DNA of 14,194 bases. It comes from Chloroflexota bacterium. Its GTDB lineage: Bacteria > Chloroflexota > Dehalococcoidia > SZUA-161. Position 1 is the first letter of the stretch. Each line of letters begins with the position of its first letter. Under the pieces are notes generated by a model. That model saw only the letters and a list, made by a program, of their open reading frames with translations. It was not told the DNA's origin and searched no databases. The stretch spans positions 1-14,194 of the forward strand of contig DAOUTY010000020.1 of assembly GCA_030668425.1 (NCBI GenBank). The letters run 5' to 3'. The position numbers and the translations under genes are program-made. Shown in pieces: positions 6,702 through 13,718 of the stretch.

Positions 6702-7829
6702 GTGAGTGCAATTGAAAAGTTCGAAGAGATATTGGAAAACAGGCATCAGTATGCCAAGGATTGGAAGCAACGAACCGGAGGTAAGGTTACTGGATGGCTT
6801 TGCACCTATGTACCGGTGGAACTATTATATGCTGCCGGGATGCTCCCGGTGCGCATCCTGGGAACCCATGAAGTTCAAGACGTTACTGACCGGTACCTTT
6901 TCCCAACGGTATGCCCTTTCTCACGTGATGCCCTGGCTCAAGGGCTAAAGGGGCGATACGACTACCTCGACGGATTAACCATGTCGCGAACGTGCTCCCA
7001 TGTTCAGGGCACGTTTGATAACTGGCGGAACTATGTGCCAATCCCCTTTTCCCACTATATATGGTTACCATGTCATAGAGAGAGCCCCAGAGCAGTACCG
7101 TGCCTAAGGGGAGAACTCCTTGATCTCAAGCAGGCAATCGAGAAGTTCACGGGCGTAACCGTTTCCGACGAAGATCTGGACAAGGCGATAGAACTCTACA
7201 ACACCAACCGCAGGTTGATGAGGCAGGTCTACGAGTTCAGAAAAAGTGACGATCTACCCATCACTGGCGCTGAGGCTATGGAGATGGTGGTAGCCAGCCA
7301 ATTGATGGATGTTGTAGAGCATAACAAGTTGCTGGAAGATTTACTTGCGGAATTGCCCAATAGAAAACTCGACCGCGAGGCTGGTTTACGGTTGATGATG
7401 ATCGGCAGTGAGATGGACGATATAGTGTTCGTACGGATGCTCGAAGAATTGGGCTGTACTGTTGTCATTGACGAGCACTGTACGGGAAGCCGATATTTCT
7501 GGGATGATGTCATTCCTGAAGAGGATCGACTGGGCGCCATAGCGCGCCGCTACATTACCCGCTGGCCGTGTCCTGCGGTAAGCAGTGAGTTCAATGACAG
7601 AGGCGATCGCATTATGCAACATGCCAAGGATTGGGATACCCAGGGTGTGCTCCTCTATCAGCAGAAGTTCTGCGATCCTCATGAGTTCGACATTCCTTCG
7701 CTCGCCCAGAACTTCAAGGAGCTTGATATCCCTACCTTGGTTCTGGAATTCGATGTAACTATTCCATTCGGGCAGTTTCGTACGCGCATAGAAGCCTTCC
7801 TTGAAATGGCAGAACTCGAGGTTTTCTAG
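6702..7829 (+). CDS. BcrC/BzdN-like subunit of a class I benzoyl-CoA reductase / 2-hydroxyacyl-CoA dehydratase family enzyme
   Basis: At 375 residues this matches the smaller catalytic subunit of the family (BcrC, BadD, BzdN). Family landmarks are GKVTGWLCTYVPVELLYAAG near the N-terminus, CPFSR (71-75) and SRTCSH (95-100). C34, C71 and C98 are placed as the [4Fe-4S] ligands seen across this family. The C-terminal half has the QKFCDPHEF stretch (C324) and the closing TRIEAF motif. In a benzoyl-CoA reductase this subunit and the next form the module that receives electrons and reduces the aromatic ring of the CoA ester. Translation starts at GTG 6702, with GGAGG 11 bases upstream. It is first in a five-gene operon. 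A 2-hydroxyacyl-CoA dehydratase subunit is the alternative, made less likely by the paired ATPases and ferredoxin downstream. Confidence 0.85.
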   Translation: MSAIEKFEEILENRHQYAKDWKQRTGGKVTGWLCTYVPVELLYAAGMLPVRILGTHEVQDVTDRYLFPTVCPFSRDALAQGLKGRYDYLDGLTMSRTCSHVQGTFDNWRNYVPIPFSHYIWLPCHRESPRAVPCLRGELLDLKQAIEKFTGVTVSDEDLDKAIELYNTNRRLMRQVYEFRKSDDLPITGAEAMEMVVASQLMDVVEHNKLLEDLLAELPNRKLDREAGLRLMMIGSEMDDIVFVRMLEELGCTVVIDEHCTGSRYFWDDVIPEEDRLGAIARRYITRWPCPAVSSEFNDRGDRIMQHAKDWDTQGVLLYQQKFCDPHEFDIPSLAQNFKELDIPTLVLEFDVTIPFGQFRTRIEAFLEMAELEVF

Positions 7830-7873
7830 AGGGTTTTGTCAATTGTGACAACTAATTCGGAGGCAGATCAGAA

Positions 7874-9193
7874 ATGACAACAAATGTAAAATACAAGTCG
7901 AAACCCTTGGATTGCTGGCAATGGGGCAAAGAGCTCAGGTTAGAGGCATATCAGGATTTGATCTCAGGCCATGAACAAGGGAAGCTTCTGGTTCTGGGTT
8001 GTGCGGCGACGCCTTACGGTATGCTGGCAGGGCTCGGTGACTTTGTTTTTCTCGCGGGGGAACCCTACGGGGCTAGTATAGCAGCCGATCCCCCATTCTC
8101 CATCCCGTGTATGGAGGCGTACGAAGCCAAGGGATATTCCCGTGATATGTGCGGCTATATGCGTAACTTCTTGGGTTCTATGTACCTAGACAAGTATTAT
8201 TTCACCGGCGGGTCATTCCCCAAATTCGATTTTGCCTGGAGCGTTCGTCATTGCCCTGCCGGTCACCCGAAGTGGCACCAGTTAGTTTCCGAATATCAGG
8301 GTATCCCCATGAATTACATTGATGATGAGACAATGCTTTCTAATGAGGGAGACCCCCAGCACCGGATAGACTACGTGGCCGGTCAGTATTTGGACACCAT
8401 CGAATGGATGGAGAAGGTCACCGGAAGGACCTATGATGATGAGAAGGCCATTGAGGCCATGCGCAATTACTTCCGGAACGAGGCGCTCTGGGGTGAGATA
8501 TGCTTGCTCAACGGCGCCGTACCCGCCCCGCTGGATATAAAGAGCCTATTCGCACTGATGCCGATCTCCATGCTGAGAAGACATGAAAAGATAGCTACTC
8601 AGTTCCTGGAGACACTCAGGGATGAGGTAAAGGATCGCATCGCTAACCAGATCGCCGCCGTCCCAACTGAAAGATACAGGATGAACATGCTGACCCCTCC
8701 ACCCTGGAGCTTCCTCAAGATATTCCGTTATCTTGAGAACTTCGGCGTTGTCTTTGTTGGAACTTATGTATACCTCATAAACTCAGGCGAAGTGAAGTTC
8801 CTTATTGATGAAGGCAAGGTTATCCCGGCCACTGTCCCTGAGGAACGACCGGGCTGGCCCGAGATGAAGAACAGGGAGGATATGTGTCGAACCATTGCAC
8901 GGTGGCGTGCTGAGCATCCCTTCCAGTCGCACTTGGACACGAGAAAAAAGGAATATGTGATCCTTTTCCGACATTGGAATGGTGATGCGTACCTACTACT
9001 CCTGAACCGCGGTTGTGTGCCCATGACCACCAGCATGTATGACTTCCAGCGCGATCTCCAGAGCCATGGCATTGCGGTAGCAATGTTTGAAGGGAACTTT
9101 GCCGATTGCAGGGACATAGATGAGACAGGCGTGCTAGATCGTCTGGAGGCTTTTCTGGAGGGACAGGGCATACACGAATTGAAAGAGGCATGA
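7874..9193 (+). CDS. BcrB/BzdO-like subunit of a class I benzoyl-CoA reductase-type enzyme
   Basis: The 439-residue protein is of the length expected for the larger catalytic subunit (BcrB, BadE, BzdO, about 440-450). Candidate cluster-binding cysteines are C43 in LGCAATP, C93 in DMCGYMRNFLG and C127 in RHCPAGHPKW. These correspond to the three-cysteine pattern of the 2-hydroxyglutaryl-CoA dehydratase D-component fold. The EWMEKVTGRTYDDEK stretch (near 176-190) precedes a helical region, as in relatives. Partnered with the preceding subunit it would form the heterodimer that binds the aromatic CoA ester. GGAGG lies 10 bases before the ATG; the gap to the preceding gene is 44 bases. The exact substrate cannot be read from the sequence. 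Confidence 0.83.
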   Translation: MTTNVKYKSKPLDCWQWGKELRLEAYQDLISGHEQGKLLVLGCAATPYGMLAGLGDFVFLAGEPYGASIAADPPFSIPCMEAYEAKGYSRDMCGYMRNFLGSMYLDKYYFTGGSFPKFDFAWSVRHCPAGHPKWHQLVSEYQGIPMNYIDDETMLSNEGDPQHRIDYVAGQYLDTIEWMEKVTGRTYDDEKAIEAMRNYFRNEALWGEICLLNGAVPAPLDIKSLFALMPISMLRRHEKIATQFLETLRDEVKDRIANQIAAVPTERYRMNMLTPPPWSFLKIFRYLENFGVVFVGTYVYLINSGEVKFLIDEGKVIPATVPEERPGWPEMKNREDMCRTIARWRAEHPFQSHLDTRKKEYVILFRHWNGDAYLLLLNRGCVPMTTSMYDFQRDLQSHGIAVAMFEGNFADCRDIDETGVLDRLEAFLEGQGIHELKEA

Positions 9194-9242
9194 TATTGGG
9201 TGGTCATGCAAAACTAAGCTATAACAGTGAGGTGAGATTGAA

Positions 9243-10007
9243 ATGATTACCGCTGGAGTAGATATGGGAGCCCAATCAGTTAAGGTTGTCATCTTGGGCG
9301 ATGGCAAGGTGCTGGCCCGTAGCTTGGTTCCAACTGGATTTGAGCCCCTGGAGGCAGCTAAAACGGCGCTGGATGAGGCCATTAAGAGTGCGGGGGTTTC
9401 GCGCGATGACGTGAAGCGAGTCGTCGCTACAGGTGCTGGCAGGAAGAGCGCGACTTTTGCTGATAGCAGTCTCACAGAGGTAACGGCTGATGCCAAGGGG
9501 GTAAACTGGCTTCAACCTTCGGTAAGGACAATTGTGGATATCGGAGCTGAGGAGGCGCGAGGGATAAGCTGTGATGCACAGGGCAAAGTGTTGGACTTTG
9601 CCAAGAATGATAAGTGCGCCGCTGGCTCAGGCGCGTTTGTCGAAAGCATGGCCAGGGCACTTGAGATAAAGGTGCCCGAAATGATCGAACTCTCTCTTAA
9701 GTCAACTAAGGACGCGCCCATAAACGCCACCTGCGCTGTCTTTGCTGAGTCCGAGGTGGTGTCTCTAATCCATTCCAAGGTTGAAAAGGCTGACATAGCT
9801 CATGCTGTGCACGACGCAATCGCATCCCGGGTAGCCTCTATGGTGCGAAGAATACCCGTTGAGAATGATGTTGCACTAATTGGCGGTGTAGCCAACAATG
9901 CTGCCATTGTCGATGTTATGAAGAAACACTTAGAAGTTGATGTAGTGATCCCAGAGAACCCGCAGTTTGTCAGTGCTCTGGGGGCCGCACTTTCTGCGGC
10001 AGCATAG
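9243..10007 (+). CDS. BcrD/BzdQ-like ATPase (activator) subunit
   Basis: A 254-residue ASKHA-fold ATPase of the BcrAD/BadFG/HgdC family. It shows the phosphate-1 stretch GVDMGAQSVKVVIL (5-18), the cluster cysteine C125 in NDKCAAGSGAF, the second cluster cysteine C164 in NATCAVFAESE, and the adenosine-side LIGGVANN (212-219). Two such subunits share one [4Fe-4S] cluster and couple ATP hydrolysis to a low-potential electron push. Where most relatives read IGGQD, this one reads DIGAEEARGI (99-108), a variant I associate with D-type subunits. It is short compared with about 280-300 residues in known D-type subunits. GAGGTGAG lies 6 bases before the ATG. Single activators of 2-hydroxyacyl-CoA dehydratases are the alternative, but a second, unequal paralogue follows directly. 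Confidence 0.85.
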   Translation: MITAGVDMGAQSVKVVILGDGKVLARSLVPTGFEPLEAAKTALDEAIKSAGVSRDDVKRVVATGAGRKSATFADSSLTEVTADAKGVNWLQPSVRTIVDIGAEEARGISCDAQGKVLDFAKNDKCAAGSGAFVESMARALEIKVPEMIELSLKSTKDAPINATCAVFAESEVVSLIHSKVEKADIAHAVHDAIASRVASMVRRIPVENDVALIGGVANNAAIVDVMKKHLEVDVVIPENPQFVSALGAALSAAA

Positions 10008-10024
10008 CTGAGAAAGGGAGAGAG

Positions 10025-10894
10025 ATGACAACTGAATATTTCAGGTGGACAGAGTATACGTGGAAAGACCCCGACATAGACTGGCGCAAAGCAGATACGC
10101 TCGTTGCCGGGATCGACGTTGGCTCGGTGAGTTCACAAGCCGTAGTTCTCGCTGACGACAAGATATATTGCTACTGCAATACACGTACTGGCTCTAATAG
10201 CCCCGATAGCGCCAAGAATGCGCTAGGTCAAGCGCTGGAAGGCACGGGGATAAAAGATGAGGACCTGCAATTCGTTGTAGGAACCGGCTATGGTAGGGTT
10301 AATATTCCCATGGCCAAGAAAGCGATAACCGAAATTGCCTGCCATGCTCGGGGAGCAAACTACATGGGCGGGCCAACCATAAGAACCATTCTGGACATGG
10401 GTGGCCAGGATTTGAAAGGAATCCACTGTGATGAGAGAGGAAAGGTAACGCAGTTCTTGATGAATGACAAGTGCGCCGCTGGTACAGGACGGGGCATGGA
10501 GGTCATGGCGGAGCTGCTGCAAGTTCCTATTGTAGATGTGGGGCAGATGTCACTGGATGTGCCGGAGGAGCCGGAACCGGTGAGCAGTACCTGTGTAATA
10601 TTTGCCAAATCCGAGGCCATAGGTCTGCTCCGCAGCGGCTGGACCAAGAACATGGTGCTCGCTGCTTACTGTTCAGCTATGGCACACAGGGTGGTAGGCC
10701 TTCTGGAGCGTATTGGTATAGAAAAGGAGTTCACAATTACCGGAGGCATCTCTAAGAATGTCGGCGTTACCAGCAGAATATTGAAGGAATTAGGAGGAAT
10801 CGAGGCAGTTCCTCTGGCGCCCGACGCTCAGATTGCCGGTGCCGTGGGAGCCTCCCTTTTCGCCAGGGACTTGCTTCTAAAGTCGCGGAGATAA
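10025..10894 (+). CDS. BcrA/BzdP-like ATPase (activator) subunit
   Basis: A 289-residue paralogue of the preceding gene. An N-terminal extension of about 25 residues precedes the phosphate-1 stretch AGIDVGSVSSQAVVL (28-42). The canonical DMGGQDLKGI (124-133) follows, then C150 in NDKCAAGTGRG, C190 in STCVIFAKSE and TITGGISKN (237-245). C150 and C190 would pair with the two cysteines of the D-like partner to hold the bridging [4Fe-4S] cluster. The length resembles BzdP of the Azoarcus-type enzyme rather than the roughly 440-residue BcrA of Thauera (from memory of the families). The gap after the preceding gene is 17 bases, suggesting coupled translation and a heterodimer. Confidence 0.86.
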   Translation: MTTEYFRWTEYTWKDPDIDWRKADTLVAGIDVGSVSSQAVVLADDKIYCYCNTRTGSNSPDSAKNALGQALEGTGIKDEDLQFVVGTGYGRVNIPMAKKAITEIACHARGANYMGGPTIRTILDMGGQDLKGIHCDERGKVTQFLMNDKCAAGTGRGMEVMAELLQVPIVDVGQMSLDVPEEPEPVSSTCVIFAKSEAIGLLRSGWTKNMVLAAYCSAMAHRVVGLLERIGIEKEFTITGGISKNVGVTSRILKELGGIEAVPLAPDAQIAGAVGASLFARDLLLKSRR

Positions 10895-10899
10895 AGTCA

Positions 10900-11229
10900 A
10901 TGGGAGTATACATGTTTGGATGGTTTCTGAAAAGGCTAGTGGTAATGACTGGCTACATTGCAAATTACGGTTACACCGATGGCTCCGGCGATTACTATCT
11001 CATTGTTGATACCGATAAATGCGATGGCTGCGGCAAATGCGTAGAGGCATGTCCTAAGGACGTTCTAGAAATCATAACCGACGACTATGATGATCTTGTA
11101 ATCGTCGTTAAGGAAGAACATCGCAAGAACCTTAAGTATGTCTGCGCACCCTGCAAACCGGTAAGTGGAGCAAGAGACTTAAAGTGCCAGTCGGCATGCC
11201 CCAGCGAGGCTATCACCCACTCGTGGTGA
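10900..11229 (+). CDS. 2[4Fe-4S] ferredoxin of the reductase operon
   Basis: The 109-residue protein has a standard first cluster motif, C41-x2-C44-x2-C47-x3-C51-P. The second motif is stretched: C82-x2-C85-x10-C96-x3-C100-P. An insertion between the second and third cysteine of cluster II resembles the Allochromatium-type ferredoxins (8 residues there), the group known to serve benzoyl-CoA reductase at very low potential. It would carry electrons to the two ATPase subunits. Three in-frame starts are possible: ATG 10900 (GGAG 9 bases upstream, used here), ATG 10912 (GGGAG 5 bases upstream) and ATG 10945 (AAAGG 9 bases upstream). The last would begin at MTGYIANYGY and drop a non-conserved hydrophobic leader of 15 residues. 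Only 5 bases separate it from the preceding gene. Confidence 0.9.
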   Translation: MGVYMFGWFLKRLVVMTGYIANYGYTDGSGDYYLIVDTDKCDGCGKCVEACPKDVLEIITDDYDDLVIVVKEEHRKNLKYVCAPCKPVSGARDLKCQSACPSEAITHSW

Positions 11230-11274
11230 GTGTTCATTCAAGGGCTAGAACCTGAGTAGTAGCTTTTTATATGA

Positions 11275-11305
11275 AGGGCAAAGCAACAAATGGTTGCTTT
11301 GCCCT
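11275..11305. terminator. Perfect 13-bp hairpin closing the reductase operon (no T-tract)
   Basis: AGGGCAAAGCAAC (11275-11287) and GTTGCTTTGCCCT (11293-11305) pair fully around the loop AAATG, 45 bases after the ferredoxin stop. No T-run follows on either strand, so it is not a textbook intrinsic terminator. It may still stop transcription weakly, or protect the mRNA 3' end from exonucleases. Confidence 0.5.
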
Positions 11306-11356
11306 CGTGCTAAGAAACGCGCTGCAAGCCGGGCAAAAGCCACCTTCTCGGAGATA

Positions 11357-11385
11357 TTGACAGTCCTCGAACCCTGATGTAAACT
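11357..11385 (+). promoter_or_regulatory. Sigma-70-type promoter of glyA
   Basis: TTGACA (11357-11362), a 17-base spacer and TAAACT (11380-11385) predict initiation near 11392 and a leader of about 113 bases before glyA. It is identical in hexamers and spacing to the cassette promoter at 6505-6533. Confidence 0.58.
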
Positions 11386-11437
11386 GAGGCGATTATTTTG
11401 GGAATAGGATGCGCCGGTGTTGATTGTTTGCGTGCGT

Positions 11438-11470
11438 AGCCACGTGATGGAGATCGTGGCTTTTGCTTTT
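11438..11470 (+). terminator. Terminator-shaped hairpin in the glyA leader (candidate attenuator)
   Basis: AGCCACG (11438-11444) and CGTGGCT (11455-11461) form a 7-bp stem with a 10-base loop, followed by TTTTGCTTTT (11461-11470). It lies after the predicted glyA promoter and before its ATG, so it would end transcription early unless prevented. A competing stem, CGTG (11431-11434) with CACG (11441-11444), could act as an antiterminator. If the promoter call is wrong, it would instead be a second terminator of the upstream operon. Confidence 0.5.
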
Positions 11471-11495
11471 AGGGCTAATAATTCTGGTTGTTGAC

Positions 11496-11499
11496 AAGG
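11496..11499 (+). promoter_or_regulatory. Ribosome binding site that fixes the glyA start
   Basis: AAGG lies 5 bases before ATG 11505. The open frame extends upstream to a TTG at 11463, but that falls inside the terminator T-tract and adds residues foreign to the family. Confidence 0.6.
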
Positions 11500-11504
11500 T
11501 AGGT

Positions 11505-12749
11505 ATGAATTCGCTAGGTGATATAGACCCAACAATTGCCGCTGCTGTCGAGCAGGATAACCAGCGCCAACGGTTTAACATCAATCTCATTGCTGCTGAG
11601 AACTACGCTTCGAGAGCGGTGCTCGAAGCGCAGGGGTCGCTGCTCACAAATAAATACGCTGAGGGCTATCCTGGACACCGGTATTATGGAGGGTGTCAGA
11701 ATATTGACCTGGTCGAATCGCTTGCAATTGAGCGGGCAGAGAAGCTTTTCGGAGCCGACCACGCCAACGTCCAGCCCCACAGTGGAGCCCAGGCCAATAT
11801 GGCAGCCTACTTCGCCATGCTCAAACACGGTGATACAGTCATGGCAATGAGTCTGGCTCATGGCGGCCATCTCAGCCACGGTAGCGCTTTTAACTTCTCT
11901 GGCAAGTTTTATAGATTCATTACCTACGGTGTTGACAGAGAGACTGAGGTAATCGATTACGACCAGGTGAGGAGGCTTGCTGTCGAGCACAAGCCCAAGC
12001 TTATTATAGCCGGCGCTAGCTCTTATCCAAGGACGATCGATTTCGGCAGGTTTCGTGAAATAGCCGACCTGGTAGCCGCAAGGCTGATGGTGGATATGGC
12101 CCATCTAGCGGGGCTGGTTGCCGCAGGCGTGCATCCCTCCCCAGTACCCCACGCAGACATGGTAACCTCAACTACCCACAAGACGCTGCGTGGACCAAGA
12201 GGAGGATTTATCCTCTGCAAGGCGCAGTGGGCTCCGGAGATTGACGGTAATGTCTTCCCGGGGATGCAAGGCGGACCCCTGATGCACGTCATAGCTGCCA
12301 AGGCGGTTGCCTTTCACGAGGCGATGCAACCCGGGTTTGCTTCGTATCAGCAAGCGGTGCTTCAAAATGCTAAGGCTCTTGCCGGTAAACTGGGCGATCT
12401 GGGACTACGACTGGTTACAGGAGGAACAGACAATCATATTGTTCTGGTCGACCTTTCCCTGATGGGAATAACTGGCAATGCAGCCGAGAAAGCTCTTGAC
12501 GCTGCAGGCATAACTGTGAACAAGAACGCTATACCCTTTGACTCGCATCCTCCTCAGATAGCTAGCGGCATCAGGCTGGGCACTCCAGCCGTTACAAGCA
12601 GGGGGTTTGGAGTCGAGGAGATAGAGCGAGTCGCTGAACTCATAGTGCAAGTGCTCTCTAACATTGGCAATGAAAGAGTGTATGATGAGACTCGACACCA
12701 GGTCAATGAGATGTGCATGAAGTTTCCAGTACCTGGACTTGCCGAGTGA
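11505..12749 (+). CDS. glyA: Serine hydroxymethyltransferase
   Basis: This pyridoxal-phosphate enzyme interconverts serine plus tetrahydrofolate with glycine plus 5,10-methylene-tetrahydrofolate in the cytoplasm. Its 414 residues match the usual bacterial length. Visible landmarks are the substrate-loop region NKYAEGYPGHRYYGG (49-63), NVQPHSGAQAN (88-98), VDMAHLAGLVAAG (196-208; D197 and H200 contact the cofactor) and the Schiff-base lysine K226 in TSTTHKTLRGPRGG. FPGMQGGP (251-258) and a C-terminal SGIRLGTPAVTSRG complete the pattern. ATG 11505 gives the family-typical N-terminus. It stands alone between the reductase operon and the rpsF operon, with its own promoter and a candidate attenuator. 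Confidence 0.98.
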   Translation: MNSLGDIDPTIAAAVEQDNQRQRFNINLIAAENYASRAVLEAQGSLLTNKYAEGYPGHRYYGGCQNIDLVESLAIERAEKLFGADHANVQPHSGAQANMAAYFAMLKHGDTVMAMSLAHGGHLSHGSAFNFSGKFYRFITYGVDRETEVIDYDQVRRLAVEHKPKLIIAGASSYPRTIDFGRFREIADLVAARLMVDMAHLAGLVAAGVHPSPVPHADMVTSTTHKTLRGPRGGFILCKAQWAPEIDGNVFPGMQGGPLMHVIAAKAVAFHEAMQPGFASYQQAVLQNAKALAGKLGDLGLRLVTGGTDNHIVLVDLSLMGITGNAAEKALDAAGITVNKNAIPFDSHPPQIASGIRLGTPAVTSRGFGVEEIERVAELIVQVLSNIGNERVYDETRHQVNEMCMKFPVPGLAE

Positions 12750-12872
12750 CCTTCCCGCGAAACGCCGGAAATCTTTGGGACTCAGCTTCGCCAGTACCCG
12801 TAACTGATTGCTAATTTAGCTTCAGATGCCTTTAGACATTAACCGTTTCACGGGGCCTGGGAGTAGCACGAC

Positions 12873-12902
12873 TTGCTGTAGGCGATTGGCACGTGATATA
12901 AT
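12873..12902 (+). promoter_or_regulatory. Extended -10 promoter of rpsF-ssb-rpsR
   Basis: TTGCTG (12873-12878), an 18-base spacer and a perfect TATAAT (12897-12902) preceded by TG at 12894-12895 make an extended -10 promoter. Initiation near 12909 leaves a leader of about 47 bases. Confidence 0.6.
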
Positions 12903-12955
12903 TAGTCGGTTTCGAATCGGAATCGGATGCCATTCAATAGTAAAGAGGTGAGCAC

Positions 12956-13243
12956 TTGCGCGAATACGAAATGATTGTGATCATCAGCCCCGAGGTCGCT
13001 GAGGAGGATGTCCCAAGCACAATAGATAAGGTGAGCGATTTTATCACTTCCAGAGGTGGTGAGGTAACTGAAATCGATCGTTGGGGCAAACGAAAGCTAG
13101 CCTATCCCATTAAGCATTTCATAGAGGGGAATTATGTTCTAGCGCGGTTCAAGTTCGAACCCGGAATGACTGCGGAACTTGAGGCCAGGTTGAAAATCTC
13201 AGAGATGATCCTGCGTCATATGGTAGTTAGATTAGGCGATTAG
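12956..13243 (+). CDS. rpsF: 30S ribosomal protein S6
   Basis: The 95-residue protein starts with the family signature MREYEMIVIISPEV and carries RWGKRKLAYPIKHFIEGNYVL in its middle, as in S6. It binds S18 and 16S rRNA in the platform of the small subunit. The start codon is TTG at 12956, placed 5 bases after AGAGGTG. The only in-frame ATG nearby (codon 6) would remove the conserved MR-YE start, so TTG is preferred. It is first in the classic rpsF-ssb-rpsR operon, 25 bases ahead of ssb. The weak start codon may limit its translation. Confidence 0.96.
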   Translation: MREYEMIVIISPEVAEEDVPSTIDKVSDFITSRGGEVTEIDRWGKRKLAYPIKHFIEGNYVLARFKFEPGMTAELEARLKISEMILRHMVVRLGD

Positions 13244-13268
13244 AAGCTAGGGGAAAGGAGCTGGTAAA

Positions 13269-13676
13269 ATGGTGGGGTTGAACAAGGTAATGATAATCGG
13301 AAATGTGGGAACAGACCCTGAGATGCGCTTCACTCCCAATGGCAGTCCAGTGACTTCGTTTCGCATAGCTACCAACCGGTCTTACACTACTCCTGAAGGC
13401 GAACGGAAGGAGGAAACTGAGTGGTTTGACGTTGTCACCTGGAACAGGCTGGCCGAGAACTGCAATCAGTTTTTGACCAAGGGGCAACGTGCCTATGTTG
13501 AGGGCAGGCTGAGAACCCGCTCCTGGGAGGGACAGGACGGACAGAAGCACTCCCGTATAGAAATAATCGCCAATAGCGTGCTCTTCCTCGATAGACGTCC
13601 TGTTGGGACTTTGCCCGAGGGCGGGATTGAGGCGGTTGCTGAGGATGATATCGAGGCCGGAGATATACCATTTTAA
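13269..13676 (+). CDS. ssb: Single-stranded DNA-binding protein
   Basis: The 135-residue protein has an N-terminal OB-fold (about 1-107) with LNKVMIIGNVGTDPEMRFT, SFRIATNRSYTTPEG, TEWFDVVTWNRLAE and KGQRAYVEGRLRTRSWEGQDG. After a short acidic linker it ends in the protein-binding tip DIPF. It coats single-stranded DNA in replication and repair and recruits partners through the tip. AAGGAG lies 8 bases before the ATG. The linker is short for an SSB, so the protein sits near the small end of the family. It lies between rpsF and rpsR, its usual place in many bacteria. Confidence 0.97.
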   Translation: MVGLNKVMIIGNVGTDPEMRFTPNGSPVTSFRIATNRSYTTPEGERKEETEWFDVVTWNRLAENCNQFLTKGQRAYVEGRLRTRSWEGQDGQKHSRIEIIANSVLFLDRRPVGTLPEGGIEAVAEDDIEAGDIPF

Positions 13677-13718
13677 TATCTAGACTAAACAAAATGCTAG
13701 ACAGTGAGCTTTGACAAA

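Noticed and set aside
6702..9193. Primary call as 2-hydroxyacyl-CoA dehydratase
   Set aside because: That system uses one small homodimeric activator. Here two different ATPase genes and a ferredoxin form the operon, which fits the aromatic-ring reductase type better, though not with certainty.
8764..9207. 147-codon open frame on the minus strand over the end of the BcrB-like gene
   Set aside because: Shadow of the well-supported plus-strand gene, with low-complexity, family-less sequence.
11463..11504. Upstream extension of glyA to a TTG start
   Set aside because: The added 14 residues are unlike any SHMT N-terminus and overlap the T-tract of the leader hairpin. ATG 11505 has a well-spaced AAGG.
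11514..12104. 196-codon open frame on the minus strand inside glyA
   Set aside because: It lies wholly within a certain gene, has no recognisable domain and arises from codon bias of glyA.
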